Under the pieces are notes generated by a model. It searched no databases. It was given only the letters and a program-made list of their open reading frames with translations, and was not told where the DNA came from. From the NCBI GenBank assembly GCA_021234155.1, contig JAJEKV010000023.1, positions 7,044,009 through 7,108,008 on the forward strand: a DNA stretch of 64,000 nucleotides, written 5' to 3'. This document shows, piece by piece, positions 1 through 12,900 of this stretch. A program made the translations under genes and the position numbers. The stretch comes from Isoetes taiwanensis. Taxonomy: Eukaryota; Streptophyta; Lycopodiopsida; Isoetales; Isoetaceae. The stretch's first letter is position 1; the number at the start of each line of letters is the position of its first letter.

Positions 1-1383
1 TGTAGAGTGCAGACTGTTTCGGCATGATCCATAAGCTCTTAATATAGACTGGAGACTTTTTGGGCGTGATCCACAAGCTGTCGCACCATATATATAATTG
101 GCTTTATGTGGCATCTCCTTATTATTGGGGATTGAATTGCCAAATTACCGTGTTGCTAATTTCGTTTCAAGGCATATGGATTATGTTCTTCAATGGTTGT
201 CAAACACCCTTAGGAATAGGGCCATATAAGTATTTGACCCCAGCTCTTGTTGAGATGTACGCATGGGATGCTCCTAGAGGGAATATTCCTTAGTATATTC
301 CCCTATCCAACGCTTGGGAAATTGCTACAGGATCCATCAACCATATTATTATGTCCCTACGGGTGGCTAATATAGATGCTGGCCACACCGTAAAATTTAA
401 ATTATTGTATGTTTTAAATGGCCACCTCAAAAAATTGATAGCGTGCATGATATTTTAAAATGGCTACACTCTATGAGTCTCAAGATTTAGCTTATGAAAT
501 TGGCCACTTATGAAGTGAAAATAATAAGTTCGTACCTTTCAGTTGTGGTTATACATCTTACTTCGGTGTGGCCAACTATTTTTCAAAAAATGGATATGTG
601 TGGCTAATTGGCCTTCCGAGGCCACTAAAAAATACCTTGATTGATGGAAACATGATGGGAGCAAATTGGAGGTGAGCATGGTGTATATGTGTGGCCAATT
701 GGCCCACCTCAGGCCATTAAAAAATACCTTGTGATGGGAACATGATAGGGAGCGAATTTGAGATGAGCATGGAGTATTTACATCCTGCGTTGCTGTGATT
801 GTGCTGGACTGAACACACTCAATGCAAGAGATGTTGGGAGATAAAGATTTGGAACTGTATAACCTGTTTGAGTTGATGGTTTATCATAGCTTGAAAATGT
901 CCCATCTATGGCGGCGGCAAGTAATTGAATCACCTGGTTTGATTTCGTAAATGCAGATGCATGTGGTGTAGAAGATTGTCACCCCAGTCAATTTGCGTGG
1001 TGGTACATGTAGGTGTTGTTTATGCGTCATCAATGTGTTATTAAGTGGGTAACACCACTGCATCCAACGAACTTTAGGCAAATGTCTTGAGGACTGATAT
1101 GTCATCTGCGATATGGACTGATTCAACAACTTCTGTGTGTAGTTCACATATGCATGAGAACCTCCATTACAACAAGTTATACTTTGGGAAGGACTTCAAA
1201 TTGACCCCAAGTTCAATGAATACCATATCTTCAAAATACATGTATAGCTTCTATAATCCAAGACCACCCCTTGTCTCACTTCCACTAGTCCGTACAGACC
1301 TAAGCTGTCCATTTCCTTCCTTAAGATTGGCATATGTCCTCCATTGGCTGTTGTTTCATGAAACAAATGCAAGTACCACAAAT
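1..1383. other. Intergenic, no convincing gene
   Basis: AT-rich sequence with scattered GGCCA/TGGCCA motifs. Short ORFs occur, for example 60-293 on the plus strand, but none shows a recognisable domain. A direct duplication at 597-780 is listed separately. The terminal exon or 3'UTR of the FKBP gene may extend into the right part. Confidence 0.5.
597..780. repeat. Tandem duplication, about 91-bp unit, two copies
   Basis: The block at about 597-688 (TGTGGCTAATTGGCC, then AAAAAATACCTTG, then GAGCATGG) recurs at about 689-780 with the same order and a few substitutions. The units are directly adjacent, so this is a simple tandem duplication. Confidence 0.75.
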
Positions 1384-3995
1384 TCATAAGAAAAGCCAAC
1401 TACATCGTACTTGCCACATCCAGGAGAGCATTACCTTAGCTTCGGGGATCCTGAGATTTGCAAACATATTGCTGTAAAGTTTTGCTTGCTTCTTATTGTA
1501 TTCTGCTTGCTTCTGCTTTAAACTCTTCAATTCTATCCTCGCATCCCTGAATATCAATACAGCACTCGCATCAAGTGGCAACTGCAAAATGAATGCATAA
1601 TATTTGCAAACCTGTTCTGGGGATCTATTTCAAGTGCTTTCTTCAAATCCCAATCAGCCAAGTCAAAATCTCCAGTTGCTGTGTATGCTTGGGCTCTTCT
1701 ATACAGGGCTTTGACATTTTGTGATTCTAACTCTAATACCTGAGAATGGTTATCATCAATGCCAGGTTTAAAATCTTTATCTTCATGACTAGTTATAAGT
1801 ACCTTTGCGCATAGCTTGACGACCTCTGTATAATTTTTTAACTTCAGCTTACAAGCAGCATCATTCAACTTGCAACTCACTTTCAAAACTTTTGCTTGCT
1901 TCTTCTCATCAGATGAAAATGAACTATCATGTTCCACATATTTTGCAGCCTAGCAGATGACATAACTGGTTAGTTAAAACACTTTTTTAGAGAAAACAAT
2001 TTGAGAAGTTAACAAAAACCTCACTTTCTCATATCTGCTTGATGCCCTGTTATATTTGCCAAGCTTAAAAAGAGCGTTTCCTTCTTCCTTTTTCTTGCCT
2101 GCAGCCTCTAACTTTTCTGCTGTATCCATGTCCCATGATTCCTTCTCCTGAACATCAATTATCCTTGTTATTTGCAAAGCATGTGCAATGCAATGTCGAC
2201 TTTGACAAAAGTAACCACAGAACAGTTCATTGCCTTGACAAACGACACCAGCTCCACTTCATACACAAGAGCAGAATTTGGAGGAACAACTGCAAGTTCT
2301 CTTTTTGTCTCGACTTCACCAAAACCGTGCTCAGAGGTTATAGAAACTATAGAAATTTCTCCTTTCTTCATAGTAAGCACAGCTTTCTCAAGGCCGCTAA
2401 TAACTTGCTCTGAACAAGGGATATTTAAAAGATGTGATTAAAGAAAAGTTGAACTAAATTTCCATTGACACATGACTAAATACCTTCATCGATCCTGAAC
2501 TCATATGGTTCATCCTCATAACCTCTCTTTTCAAACACAGTCCCATCTGCAAGCTTTGCGATGTATTTAACTGCAAACAAAAGGACGGAATAAATCCCAA
2601 CCAAATGGCCAAACAGGTCCTTCCTTGCAATACTTGAGCTTTATGAAACTACATACTTGTCACAACAGTGCCATCATTGGGCTTCTCATATCCTTCTCCT
2701 TGTTTTAAGACTTTCTTAATAACCTTCTTGTCATCTGTAACTTCTTCAACTACTTTCCATGATAATAATTCAAGATCTATAAGCAATGTCGCATTTGGAG
2801 GTACAGCTGCACATACAGCATCAGCTTTATGACCTTGCTCTCCAAACCCATCTGCAAAAGCAACCTAAATATCATAAAATAGCCAAATAAAGATATCGAC
2901 AATAATGATCTCTTACATTTCGGCTTCACAATACATGTGGTTTTCTCCCCTTTTTTCATGGTCTTCACTACTTTTGCAATTGCTGGGCAGAAAAAGCCTG
3001 TCACATGGAATAAAGTTCTTAATATTACACCAACATGGCATTTGTACAAATTTATAACTAAGCAAGCTTAAAAGTTAGCAGCTTTTCATGCCGATCAACT
3101 AAATTCATTAGCATCACACTGAACCTGCATACCATCCTTCACATAGAACTCAACGCCATTTTCGGGGGTCGTGAAGATCTCTCTGCCATCCTCCAATTTT
3201 GCTGAGAACTTAACTGAAATAAAAAGAATAAATGGATTAAGGAAGTTATTATAGAAAAGAAAATTAGATAAATCCCCAGGTCACCTGCAACTTCATCTGC
3301 ATCTTTTGGCATCCCATACTTTTGACCTTCACAGAGAATTTTTTTTATAATACCACCATCGTTGCAAATGTCATTAACACTGGCCCAAGATATGAGCTCA
3401 ACATCGAACTTCAAAGATGCATTTGGAGGAATTGTTGGAGGGGCACCAGACTCCCCATAAGCAAGTTCAGGAGGTATGGTGAACACTGCATTTTCCCCTT
3501 TCTTCATTGTTGCAATTCCATAATCCCATCCTTTTATAACCTGACCTGCATTTCTATCAAACATACATAAATAAACCTGATCTGCATTTCTATCAAATCC
3601 TAGTTTCTATACTATCATCCACTTCTGAATCTGCCTTGAACCTCCAACGCCCTCACAAAGAAAGTACCTTGGCCGAGCTTAAAAGTAAATGGTTGGCCCC
3701 TGTCGCGGCTTGAATCAAACTTCGTCGCATCCAACAGTGTTCCAGTATAATGAACTGAAGATTAAAAAAAAAGTTCAACCATCTCATAAAATGAAAAGAA
3801 TTGCTGCTAAAATTGGTTACTACCTGTGACCTCATCACCGGTCTCGGGGGTATTCCAACCCTCGCCCTGCTTCACCAACAACTTCTTCAAGCCAGTTCTG
3901 ATCTCTCTTTCTTCTCCTTCTTTATGAGAACCTGAATCAACCTCATCGTCTTCCACTTCCTCGGCATCTGGGATCTCAAAGTCTTCATCTGCCAT
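1384..3995 (-). CDS. FKBP-type peptidyl-prolyl isomerase with TPR domain (ROF1/FKBP62-65-like)
   Basis: Multidomain immunophilin. Peptidyl-prolyl cis-trans isomerase domains act on protein clients and the TPR domain typically docks Hsp90 (family knowledge). Exons read on the minus strand: 3995-3824, 3754-3668, 3545-3285, 3213-3133, 2997-2917, 2851-2657, 2570-2484, 2409-2234, 2147-2025, 1949-1803, 1739-1612 and 1546-1435. The first eight sum to exactly 380 codons. The start ATG precedes an acidic leader ([13 protein letters not shown]). FKBD1 has [10 protein letters not shown] and [20 protein letters not shown]2 ([19 protein letters not shown]) and FKBD3 ([21 protein letters not shown]) follow. 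A TPR region then has [20 protein letters not shown] and [12 protein letters not shown]. The C-terminus after NLRIPEAK is uncertain: reading through gives a stop at 1384, but a GT at 1434 could lead to a further exon. The 2233-2148 intron is GC-AG, and 1802-1740 is a 63-nt in-frame intron or a retained 21-residue insert. The family is firm; the paralogue is not resolved. Confidence 0.93.
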
Positions 3996-4479
3996 GGCTG
4001 ATGGCTGGTGTCCTAACCAGACAAAAAAAGACGAGATAACTTAACCGCTGCCCAGATTCAATGCTGCCCAAAATTGAGCTTTGGAAAATGTTGCAGATAG
4101 AAACTAAACCAATCGAAAGGACGAATTGGATACGAACAACAGAGGTGGCGATCAGAAGCGAACACCAACGAAGGAAGAACCCCCCATATTTAGGGTTCTT
4201 GGTCTGCGGACGGTCCAGATGACAGCAATATAGCAACTGATTGGTTTTATAATCTTTTTCTTTCTTTCATGAAACGAATGTCAGCAGCACTATTTAGTGA
4301 GTGTCAAAGAAAAAATCACTAACCGTTAGATCTTGATCTACCTAATAAAATGAACATTTTGGACGAGATAACCTACCCACGTAGGCACATGTGGATAACC
4401 TGCCCAACGCATGTAATCTATAGCTGCCACCCATCTAGCAACGGAGTTGTGGTGCAAAGAGGAGGTGATATAAGGAGTT
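3996..4479. promoter_or_regulatory. 5' flank of the FKBP gene
   Basis: This stretch upstream of the FKBP ATG should hold its 5'UTR and promoter (inference from position). I see no clear TATA box at a convincing distance and no other gene. Confidence 0.3.
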
Positions 4480-5020
4480 GACAAAGTGCTTTTCTTTGTG
4501 AATTTCGTGACAGTCCTAAGGCAGCCTTTCTGTAACACCAACTTGATTATAAGAGGTAAATTTTCCACGACCTTCCCCCATATAGACACATTCCAATGGA
4601 GAGTAGAAATTTTGCCTGAAATTCAGCATAGGATAGTAGGCGACTTCTTCGTACCATGCTTGAATAAAGACGACACCTGCAAGGACCATCGTCTCTCCAG
4701 TGAAAATGTCTCTAGGAGCAACTTGGCAGCTTCTAGGTTCTCAATATTAGCGACCAGAAAGAGGAACCTGTCATCTGTACATTGATTGCAAACTTCTTGT
4801 GTGTCATCCTCCGTCGCAAGACCATGGAGAAGCCCCTCTGTTGGTGCAACATTGATTACCTACCTCAAAGCCTCTATGACAATTGTGAAGAGCAATGGTG
4901 CCAAAGGGCATCCCTGGCGAAACCCACGATAAAGTGAGAAGAAGAGCTCTGATGGCTCACCATGGAACATAAAAATAATGTCGAGAAAGCCTACATCTGT
5001 CATTACTATTCAGCGAAGAA
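4480..5020 (-). pseudogene. Non-LTR retrotransposon reverse transcriptase fragment
   Basis: The reverse complement of 5020-4860 reads GEPSELFFSLYRGFRQGCPL then APLLFTIVIEAL, the conserved RT block (RGxRQGxPLxPxLF) of L1-type LINEs. Downstream, in broken frames, a TDDRFLFL segment occupies the place of the xADD catalytic motif, followed by AAKLLLETFSL. No flanking endonuclease or tail was recognised. It is a 5'-truncated, frameshifted relic and unlikely to be functional. Confidence 0.75.
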
Positions 5021-6676
5021 AAAAGGCTCGCTAAGCCCAGAGTTTTCAGCCAAAAAAAAATTTCGGCGGCATGCTCGTGTGCCGCCTCTTCTGACTGCAC
5101 TGCCTCGAAATTTTGCCGACTAGAATCTCTCCCGACCGACCAAAAATTTATGTAATATGCTCTTGGATTTTACTTAGCCAACCTCCATATCCTAAGCTTT
5201 CTGTGCATGCACCATTTGAAGGTTGATACCCTTCATCAATCCCTCCAAAATGGGTTGATGTTTGATGCTGAAAAGGGTGGTGGAAGTTTTATGTAGGTGC
5301 AATTCGTGATGTGTGACATGGCAGGTTTTTAGTGCCCATTGCTTATCCGTCCAGCAGCAACGACCTTTTCCAGCAACTTGTCCTGCCCTACCGAGCAAGA
5401 TCAGGCCCAGCACGATTGGTTTCAGCAAAGCTTCCTTCAGCAACATTGGTTCCATAGACAATATCGACCTTCGCAAAATTAGCTTCAATAAAATTTCCTT
5501 CAACTCATGATAATTAGCCCCACAATACATACCGAAGCATCCAGGAGATGGAGGGTTTGGATAAAAAGGGGTTTTCCTGAGCAAAGGCTTCTCTGAGAAA
5601 ACCATGACAAAGAAGAAATAGACCAAACATTGGGGTGGCGTTGGCAACCATCAAAGCGAAAGCAAGTACCTTAGCATTGCTAAGGCCGTTGAGGCATACA
5701 GGGCGGTACCAGGAGTACCAGAATTGATCCACAGGTATATGGCTTTCAAGTCCAAGTGCTTCCTCGACTTATGCTATCAGGTTAGACCATGCTTTCAGCG
5801 ACGACGCATTGATCCAAGGTATGGCTCCTTTAATAGAGGGGCCTGTATGAAATTTTTGTTTATTTATTCTACCGTTTTAGGAGATCCTGCTTTGCAGCCA
5901 TCTTGAGGCTCTAGTGATGCCAATGTTAATACTGAAGAACAAATTCACATTGATGCCATAGTACAGACGAACGAGCAGGAATAGCAAATACACATGGAAA
6001 TACAGACGGCGGCGGACCGTGCAGGATAAGGTGCAAGAACCAGACACAGATCGGCTGAAAAAAATGCAAAGGCTTGAGCTTACACATAGTGGGGGTGTCT
6101 GAGACGAGTCATGGCTCGAATGCAGAGGAAGCAAAACACTTCTTCACATATATGATGCACTGACTGAATCGTGGCATTATACCAGTCAGAAAATTGCCCC
6201 TCGCATATTAGATTAGGCTCGACATATATTTTAGTGCATGCATCACAGGACCGACTATATGTTCAGCAACATGGGAGTCATCACAGGGGGCACTCATTTC
6301 TCTGTGTAAGAACATCTCTCCTTTTGCAGTTGTCTAGAAAACCTGAGGAGCCGTGAAAGGCTCGAAAAGCAAGATTGCAAAAGAAATGGGATGTGTATAG
6401 AGGTGACATAGCCATTATTTGAGACCAGTAGATCCCGAACCCCTATTTGGTTTACTTCTAGCTGCCTCAACAAGCACTAAATTTTATTTCATTTTATTTT
6501 TGTTTTGTTATACTAGGGCTTAGTTCCCAAGCTCTGTTGGAGTTGTTGTCCTTGCATGCATTGTCCCATAACTCGCTTGGGTTCCCCTGGACATTAAAAA
6601 CTCATCCATCCATCCATCCATCTATCTTTAAAAATAGAATCTTGCTTTTCATAATTGCACATCCTTTACATTATGA
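5021..6676. other. Intergenic, no recognised gene
   Basis: Contains several open frames under 155 codons on both strands (for example 5192-5647 minus) without domain signatures and with overlapping alternatives. Simple CATC repeats occur near 6603-6621. I find no RNA gene or complete mobile element. Confidence 0.5.
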
Positions 6677-6820
6677 TGGTTTTATCTATGCCCGATTTGG
6701 GTTGAACTTCAATGGTGGAGTGGCTTCCTGTTCTTGGGAGCCTAACTCAGATTGGGCGTATATAATTTGGGCATTTACCGATGGTTTTATCTACGCCCGA
6801 TTTGGGTTGGACTTCAATGG
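6677..6820. repeat. Direct repeat pair flanking about 60 bp
   Basis: GATGGTTTTATCTATGCCCG at 6677 and its near copy at 6780 both continue into GATTTGGGTTG and CTTCAATGG. A related short string, GGGCGTATATAATTTGGG, occurs at about 6757 and again at about 25255, on the other side of the gypsy element. This hints at an older repeat family in the host DNA around the insertion. Confidence 0.7.
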
Positions 6821-6887
6821 AAACCTCCCCAACGTTCCCTATACAATCCGAATTAATTCCAAAAGCAACAAACGAACCATCGATTGC

Positions 6888-8532
6888 TGTGACGCTCCCT
6901 GCTAAACATACGGCGCCCGGCCGTACGCTCGGCAGGAAATCCCCCATCCGGCTCGACAACCGCATGGGCCCTTCATCTATCCCGCACTCTGAGGTGACCC
7001 TGGTGCGGGAAGGGAACACGAAGGTGTCTTGCGTGCCCGTCCCCTATGGGCTCCTATAACAGCGGAAGCGATAACACGTCAGAACTAGCATCAACATATA
7101 CAACTACTACCTCGAAGGGTAGTGCATCACATATAAACCAAGGCAAAGATGATAATCACGAACCATAAAACAGGAGAGCTCCTACCCCGGCTCAGACTCG
7201 TAAGGAGGGTGACTGACCGGCTAGGCCTCAAGATAGAGCAGACCGAGTCATGGCGATGACGAGGGCTGGCATAGAACAATGGCTAGGGTTGACCACTCCA
7301 TCCGCCCCTCCTGTGCATACTTTGCAGATGGGCTAGATCAGGCTCTGACAGGACTCTAGCCTTCCGGATACACAATCCCGTGGCATCACCCATCGAGACT
7401 GCTCCAGGTTGCATCTCCCTGGTCCGATGAGGCAGGAAGGGTTGCATCTCCCCTTCCCAGGGTCTAGAGGTGCCGTGGGCGGCTAGAGAATCGTGGCGAC
7501 ACACGATTCGTACCCAACTGAACCCCCCAAAATGAGAGCCAAGCCCTCCCTTGCAGCTCTCGAGAGGCAGGGCAACACCATTGCCCCAGGAGGTGTCGGA
7601 CCCATGCTCGGCCCACACGAAGTGACCGACCATAGGCCTAGCCCACTATGGGATCCCCCTCGCCCCCCCACTCTCGGCAGGGATCCTCCCTCCACTTTCC
7701 CTCTAGCCCCTATTATGCAGTGCTGAGTCATATCATAGCCTCCATAGCCCGGTGGGCTCCTATGCACAAAGCCAAGCAACTAACAGGAACTAAGGGATCT
7801 ACTCTAGGAGCATACTACATATGGCTCTAGGTCTCTACCCCGGCCCCAATACAAGAGGAGCAAACATGATCAACCATCATCACATAATCATCATGAGAAT
7901 AATCATAAGAAGAACATCTTAACCTAATCATACAACTAACTAATAGTTAGGGTTCCTTGATTAGGGTTCAAGATGTTGAATATGGGTTCTAGGATGGCTC
8001 TACTCTAGATACAAAATACTAGCACATCCGGATTGCTAATTCCGGATGAGCTATCACAACTACTATCCTACATACCGCTCCCGATGCTCTCCCTCCGGAT
8101 CCGGCCCTCCATAGTCTTGACTCACCACCGGTGCTTTGTTCCTCCTCCAAGAACGGGTCTACCTGGCTTGGCTGCCGCACCACCTATGCCATTAACGAAT
8201 CGATGTTCGAAACGGGGTTTCGAACAAGTAGGTGAGTCTCGGGGTGCTAGGGCTGGAAAAGAGGTCTAGGGTTAGGGTTTATGCCTATATAAGTTAGGTC
8301 CACCTAGGCTGCCACGTGGCACCAATCGGGTGAGTCCCCGTGGTGGCGGTGCCCCAATAGGTTAAGGCCACATGGATAATGGCTTAACCTATGGTTGGCT
8401 AAGCTATGAGAATAACTTAGCCATGCCCCTAGTGCCACAATCTATGGTATACAAGGCTATGAAGATAGACTTGTATGGTGATCGATCCGTGAATATACGT
8501 ATTTATGGCGTATATTCCCCGGACCGGCCACA
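6888..8532 (-). repeat. 3' LTR of the gypsy element
   Basis: Direct copy of 23231-24860. It begins TGTGACGCTCCCTGC on the plus strand and ends GGACCGGCCACA, where the other LTR has GGACCGTCACA. Differences from the 5' LTR cluster at CCG/CTG and CGG/CAG positions. It contains a TATA-like TATATAAG (plus-strand reading) at about 8284-8292 next to a TAGGGTTAGGGTTT telobox-like string. Confidence 0.95.
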
Positions 8533-8543
8533 TTCTCCCCCTT
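8533..8543 (-). other. Polypurine tract of the gypsy element
   Basis: Immediately inside the 3' LTR, the minus strand reads AAGGGGGAGAA before the LTR terminus. This is the expected position and composition for the plus-strand primer of an LTR retrotransposon. Confidence 0.85.
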
Positions 8544-9395
8544 AGGACAATGCTGTCCTCAGCATTGCGCTAAGGTGACGAACCTACCTTATGCCTGCAA
8601 AACAACAACATGTCATAACCTTTAGCTTAGCTTAGCAATCAAGTTTTTATTAGTTCAAGTCAAAATTTTAGGCCATATTTGTACTTATACAAAATTATAT
8701 AGCCTTAACATCGTTATTTCTTATAATAATTCAAAATACTATTATAAGAGTTATTAGGGTTCATAATCTAATTATGGCTCCCCCTTATCTTCTCGTAACG
8801 CGCTCCTCGTTGAAGTCCTCCTTCTACTTGCCTGCAAAAGGAGCACATTACGTTAGTTTAGTTAATAATTTGTGGTTTTAGGGGACCACCCCCCTTACCT
8901 CCTTGAGCCGAACTACTGGCTCAAGGTTGTCCTACTACCCTGCCCAAGATCATGGCCCTTTCGGATTTGAGCTTAGGGATCATTTAAGATGCTCCCATCA
9001 TTGCCCATGATCGAGTGCTACCTTGTACACGATCCCCCCGGATCGAGTACACCCCAGTGCATCATGCCCCGAGGGTTTCAGCTAGGGAACGCCTCACGAT
9101 CCCATCATCGCCAAGCATGATCACTTAAGCTTCACCATGACCCTCCTACGGCCGGTGTGTGCGCATTCCCGCATCGTGGGCATAGAGATCATCCGGATCG
9201 ATGTCCCATCATCGCCCACCATGCCTCATTCCTCACTCACATGACCCTAATGGTCATGCGCACCTCTTGGTGCGTGTGGCCTAGAGAGAATGCCTTAAAG
9301 GCGATCCCATCATCGCCCACACGATCCAAGGTTCGGCACATGCACCCTCCTAACTAGAATGCATGCGCCCGTGCTCAAAGCTAACTAACAACATA
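8544..9395 (-). other. Element 3' untranslated region
   Basis: Between the pol stop at 9396-9398 and the PPT. It contains several related strings built on CCCATCATCGCC and CATGATC (about 8985-9320), a degenerate repeat field. No ORF with a known domain was found. Confidence 0.6.
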
Positions 9396-10817
9396 CTAGC
9401 TAACCACCGGCAAGTCGGGTCGCACCAAGCCTGAGAGACGACTGCGCCCATCAAACTCCTTCATGAACTCGGGGTATTGCTTCTCCAAATCTTGCTTCAA
9501 TACCCATGTCGCATCTTCCACGGGTAAGTGCTTCCACTTAACCAAATATTGGAGGAACTGGGACCTCCTAGTCTTCTTGAATGACTTATCAAGAAGTAAC
9601 TTTGGGCACTATTTCTACTTGCTCCTCCGTCATTTCCAACAAGGTTGGAGTATCCAAAACCTCCTCGTGGTTAGGATTGTGCCTTTTAATAAACTTACGT
9701 GGAAGACCTTGTGGACCTTAAGATGGGCCGGAAGATCCAACTTGTAGGCTTGAGAGCCCACTCTCTCTAAAATCTTGAACGGCCCAGCCCACCTAGGGGC
9801 AAGCTTCTTGCAGCTCCCAATCCAGCAGCCTTGGCTTGCTTCACCTTGATCTTCAACCAAACGGTATCTCCCACCTTAAACTCCCTTACGGTCCCAGTGC
9901 TTGCTCGGCTACACTCTTCTCGCCGACTTCTTGCCGCCAATAAATAACCCCTTACTTCCTCTACTAGCTGCTGATATCCCCTAACATTTGCCGGGACACT
10001 TCTACCTTGGACACGTGGATTGTGCCGTATCCGGGTTAAGCACCGTAGCCGTAGTTCACCATGAAAGGCTTACATCCGAGATGACTCCGCTTGGCAATCG
10101 TTGTAGGCGAATTCCACCAAGTGAATGTACTCATCCCACTTGGACTGCTTTGTTCCACACATAGCTTCGAAGCATGTCTTCAATGATCCGATTCGCCCTT
10201 TCCGCCGGCCATCTGTTTGGGGATGATATGCCGCACTCATGGAGAGCTTCGTGCGATGGTGCTAAAGAGATCCCGCCAAAAGGCACTCATGAACTTAGAA
10301 TCTCTATCGATATTATCTCCCCGAGGCATGCCATGGAGTCTAAAAATCTCCCTTACAAATAACTTGGCAAAGTCTAATGCGCGTGTCCGTCGTCTTGCAA
10401 GGCACGAAATGTGCCATCTTAGATAACTTATCTCGACAACCATCAATGCATCCTTGCCTCGAAGAGTTCTAGGGAGTCCCGTGATGAAATCCATGCTTAT
10501 GACCTCCCACTTTGCATTTGGCACCCCAATGGCTCTAAAGCACCGAATCCGGTTGTTCCGCCTTTGGTCTCCGGGACATAACCGGCAATCCCGAATATAT
10601 GCAGCTATCTCGCCTCTTCATTCCAGCCGAAGTAGCTACTTCCGAATCTTGAAATATGTCTTCATGAAGCCAATGCCCTCGCTATTGGGCTGTTATGTGT
10701 GTCATGAAGAATTAACTTCCTTACCCCCGAAGATTCTGCACACACAACTTATGCTTGTGGTACAACAGGTTGCCTTCCTTCTTATAATGCTTGAAGGCTT
10801 CCCGCCCTTATCTCGCA
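9396..10817 (-). pseudogene. Integrase and chromodomain region of pol
   Basis: DDE integrase inserts element cDNA; the C-terminal chromodomain can direct it to marked chromatin (family knowledge). On the minus strand, SMDFITGLP holds the first catalytic Asp and DRDSKFMSAFW the second. The frame carrying RIIEDMLRSYVW (about 10160-10190) supplies the Glu. [20 protein letters not shown] and [10 protein letters not shown] (9630-9860) are the usual integrase C-terminal segment. The last part, in another frame, contains QYLVKWKHLPVEDATWVLKQ and EKQYPEFMKEFDG, a chromodomain core, and ends with TAG at 9396-9398. At least three frame changes separate these blocks. The family assignment is secure; functionality cannot be judged until the sequence is verified. 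Confidence 0.88.
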
Positions 10818-12396
10818 TTACGGCTTCCTTGGAAAGGCTTTCCCATACCTCCTTGAAGTCCACATCGGTTGGCAAGGACTCCTCAATCTTCTTGCCAAAC
10901 TCACTTTCGAAAGAGTGGAAATCGCATTACAATGCGCCCTTGTGCGAAATGGTCTTACGGAGAGGGCATCTGCTACAACATTAAGCTTACCAGGCTTATA
11001 TATAATATCAAAATCATACTCCTCAAGGAATTCCATCCACCTCCTTTGCCTTAAGTTGAGGAGTGGCTGGGTGAAAAGATACTGAAGGCTCTGGTGATCA
11101 GTATCCAACTGAAACTTCCTTCCCAGCAGATAATGCCTCCATATCCTCAATGCCCTGACAATGGCTAGCAGCTCCTGATCATGGGTTGGGTAGCGTTGCT
11201 CGGCGTCGTTCATCTTCTTCGAGTCGTAGGCGACTACCCTTCCTTCTTGCATCAAGACTGCCCCTGTTGCTATCTTGCTTGCATCCGTTGCTACCAACTT
11301 ATCCTTACTCGGATCCGGGAGGACAAGCACTGGTGCTGTTGTTAAGGCCTCTTTAAGCTTCTCAAAAGAAGCTTGGACTTTCTCTAACCAATGGCTAGCC
11401 CAGTCCTTAATCTTGTTGGCCTTAGTGAGGTCCGACAGAGGGGACGCCCACTTAGCAAAGTCCTTCACGAACTTTCTGTAGTATCCCGCCAATCCGAGAA
11501 AGCTTCTTACTTCTGCCACATTCCTTGGAGCTGGCCAATCAACTATTGCCTCAATCTTAGATGGATCTGTGGAGATTCCCTCGGATGTTACTACATGCCC
11601 CAAGTACTCCACCCGCCTGTTCTTGGTGGCACTTAGAGAGCTTCCCATACAACCGATGACGTCTCAACTTCTCTAACACTTTCCTGAGATGCTGACAATG
11701 CTCTTCAAGGGACTTGCTGTAGATTAGGATGTCGTCGAAGAAGACAATAACAAACTCATCCAAGAAGTCTCTGAAGATATCGTTCATGAGGCGCATAAAC
11801 GTTGCGGGAGCGTTCGACAATCCAAAGGGCATTACTGTAAACTCAAAATGACCATACCGCTGCTTACGAAAGCGCCTCTTATGGATGTCCTCTTCCTTTA
11901 TTCTTATCTGATGGTATCCTGATCTTAAATCAATCTTAGAGAATACCTTTGCTCCTTGTAGCTGATCCATTAGGTCATCTGCCCTCGGCAATGCATACTT
12001 ATTCTTTATCGTCTGCTTATTGAGCTGGCGATAGTCTATGCACATTCTTAAGCTCCCATCTTTCTTCTTGACAAAGAGTATAGGTGCTCCGAAAGGAGAC
12101 ACACTTGCTCTTATAAATCCAAGCTCGAGCAATTCCTCGCAAATTTGTTTCTTGAGCTCGATCAATTACGGGATGCTCATTCTATATGGCCTTACTGGTG
12201 GAAGCCGCCAGATCCGGAGCCAATGTGATCTCACATTCCACACCCCTATAAGGTGGCGGTACTTGGATTTCATCCGGAAATACATCCCCGAATTCGAAAT
12301 AAGCCTTGCTATCCGCCTGGGCAAACGATTTCCCTTTGTGTCACTTCCATCCCCTTTGCACGGCTCCACCGATTCCATCCTCAAGATGTAATCCAC
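10818..12396 (-). pseudogene. Reverse transcriptase and RNase H, copy A
   Basis: RT/RNase H of the chromovirus copies element RNA to DNA. Two long frames cover it. Segment 12165-11557 contains [33 protein letters not shown] and the catalytic box [14 protein letters not shown] (FFDD). Segment 11648-10818 contains [25 protein letters not shown], then RNase H pieces [36 protein letters not shown] and [13 protein letters not shown], ending [12 protein letters not shown]. The two frames overlap out of phase, so at least one frameshift is present. This copy is much better preserved than copy B. Confidence 0.92.
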
Positions 12397-12529
12397 CTTA
12401 TTCCTTTCTATACTCTTCCTTAGGCTGCTTCAAAGAAATACACTGCGCATAGGGATTCTAGCTTCTTATCTTTCACTATCAACTTGTTTAGGCCCCTGTG
12501 CCGTCATGGTGACTTCATTCCTTACCGCA

Positions 12530-12900
12530 ATCAATCATGGCTTTGGCTGGCTTCAAAAATTCCATCCCCACTATAAGATCATACCTTCCAATATCCATGA
12601 CTTCTGCCTCCCATCGGCCACTTAGCCCCACTAAGGTCTATGTCAAAGGTGATCCTCCTCCCTTAGTGTGCGAATGGCGCCGTTTTACCATAGCTACTTG
12701 GCCTTGGCTTAGACTTCAATACCTTGTTCTTCATTAGAGCAGCCAATCTAGGAGATGCAAAATTATGAGAGCTACAGTATCTATGAGGGACTACATAAGG
12801 GTTACTATCTATGATCCCATCACCCGCGATGACGGTTGGATCGATTCTCTATCTCATCGACTCAATGTTTGCACATATGTGACACTCACCATCTATGAAG
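12530..12900 (-). pseudogene. Retroviral-type aspartic protease region, copy A
   Basis: Sits between gag and RT, where Ty3/gypsy elements encode the protease that matures Gag-Pol. The minus strand gives HNFASPRLAALMKNKVLKSK and, in another frame, VMDIGRYDLIVGMEFLKPAK, typical of the segment after the active site and of the flap-to-C-terminus. The expected D-S/T-G active-site triplet is not readable: the DNA there gives LIDTVA in place of a LIDSGA-type motif, at a CTG/CAG-rich spot that also differs in copy B. Confidence 0.7.

Noticed and set aside
60-293. 77-codon ORF at the left edge
   Set aside because: No recognisable domain, surrounded by repeat-like DNA.
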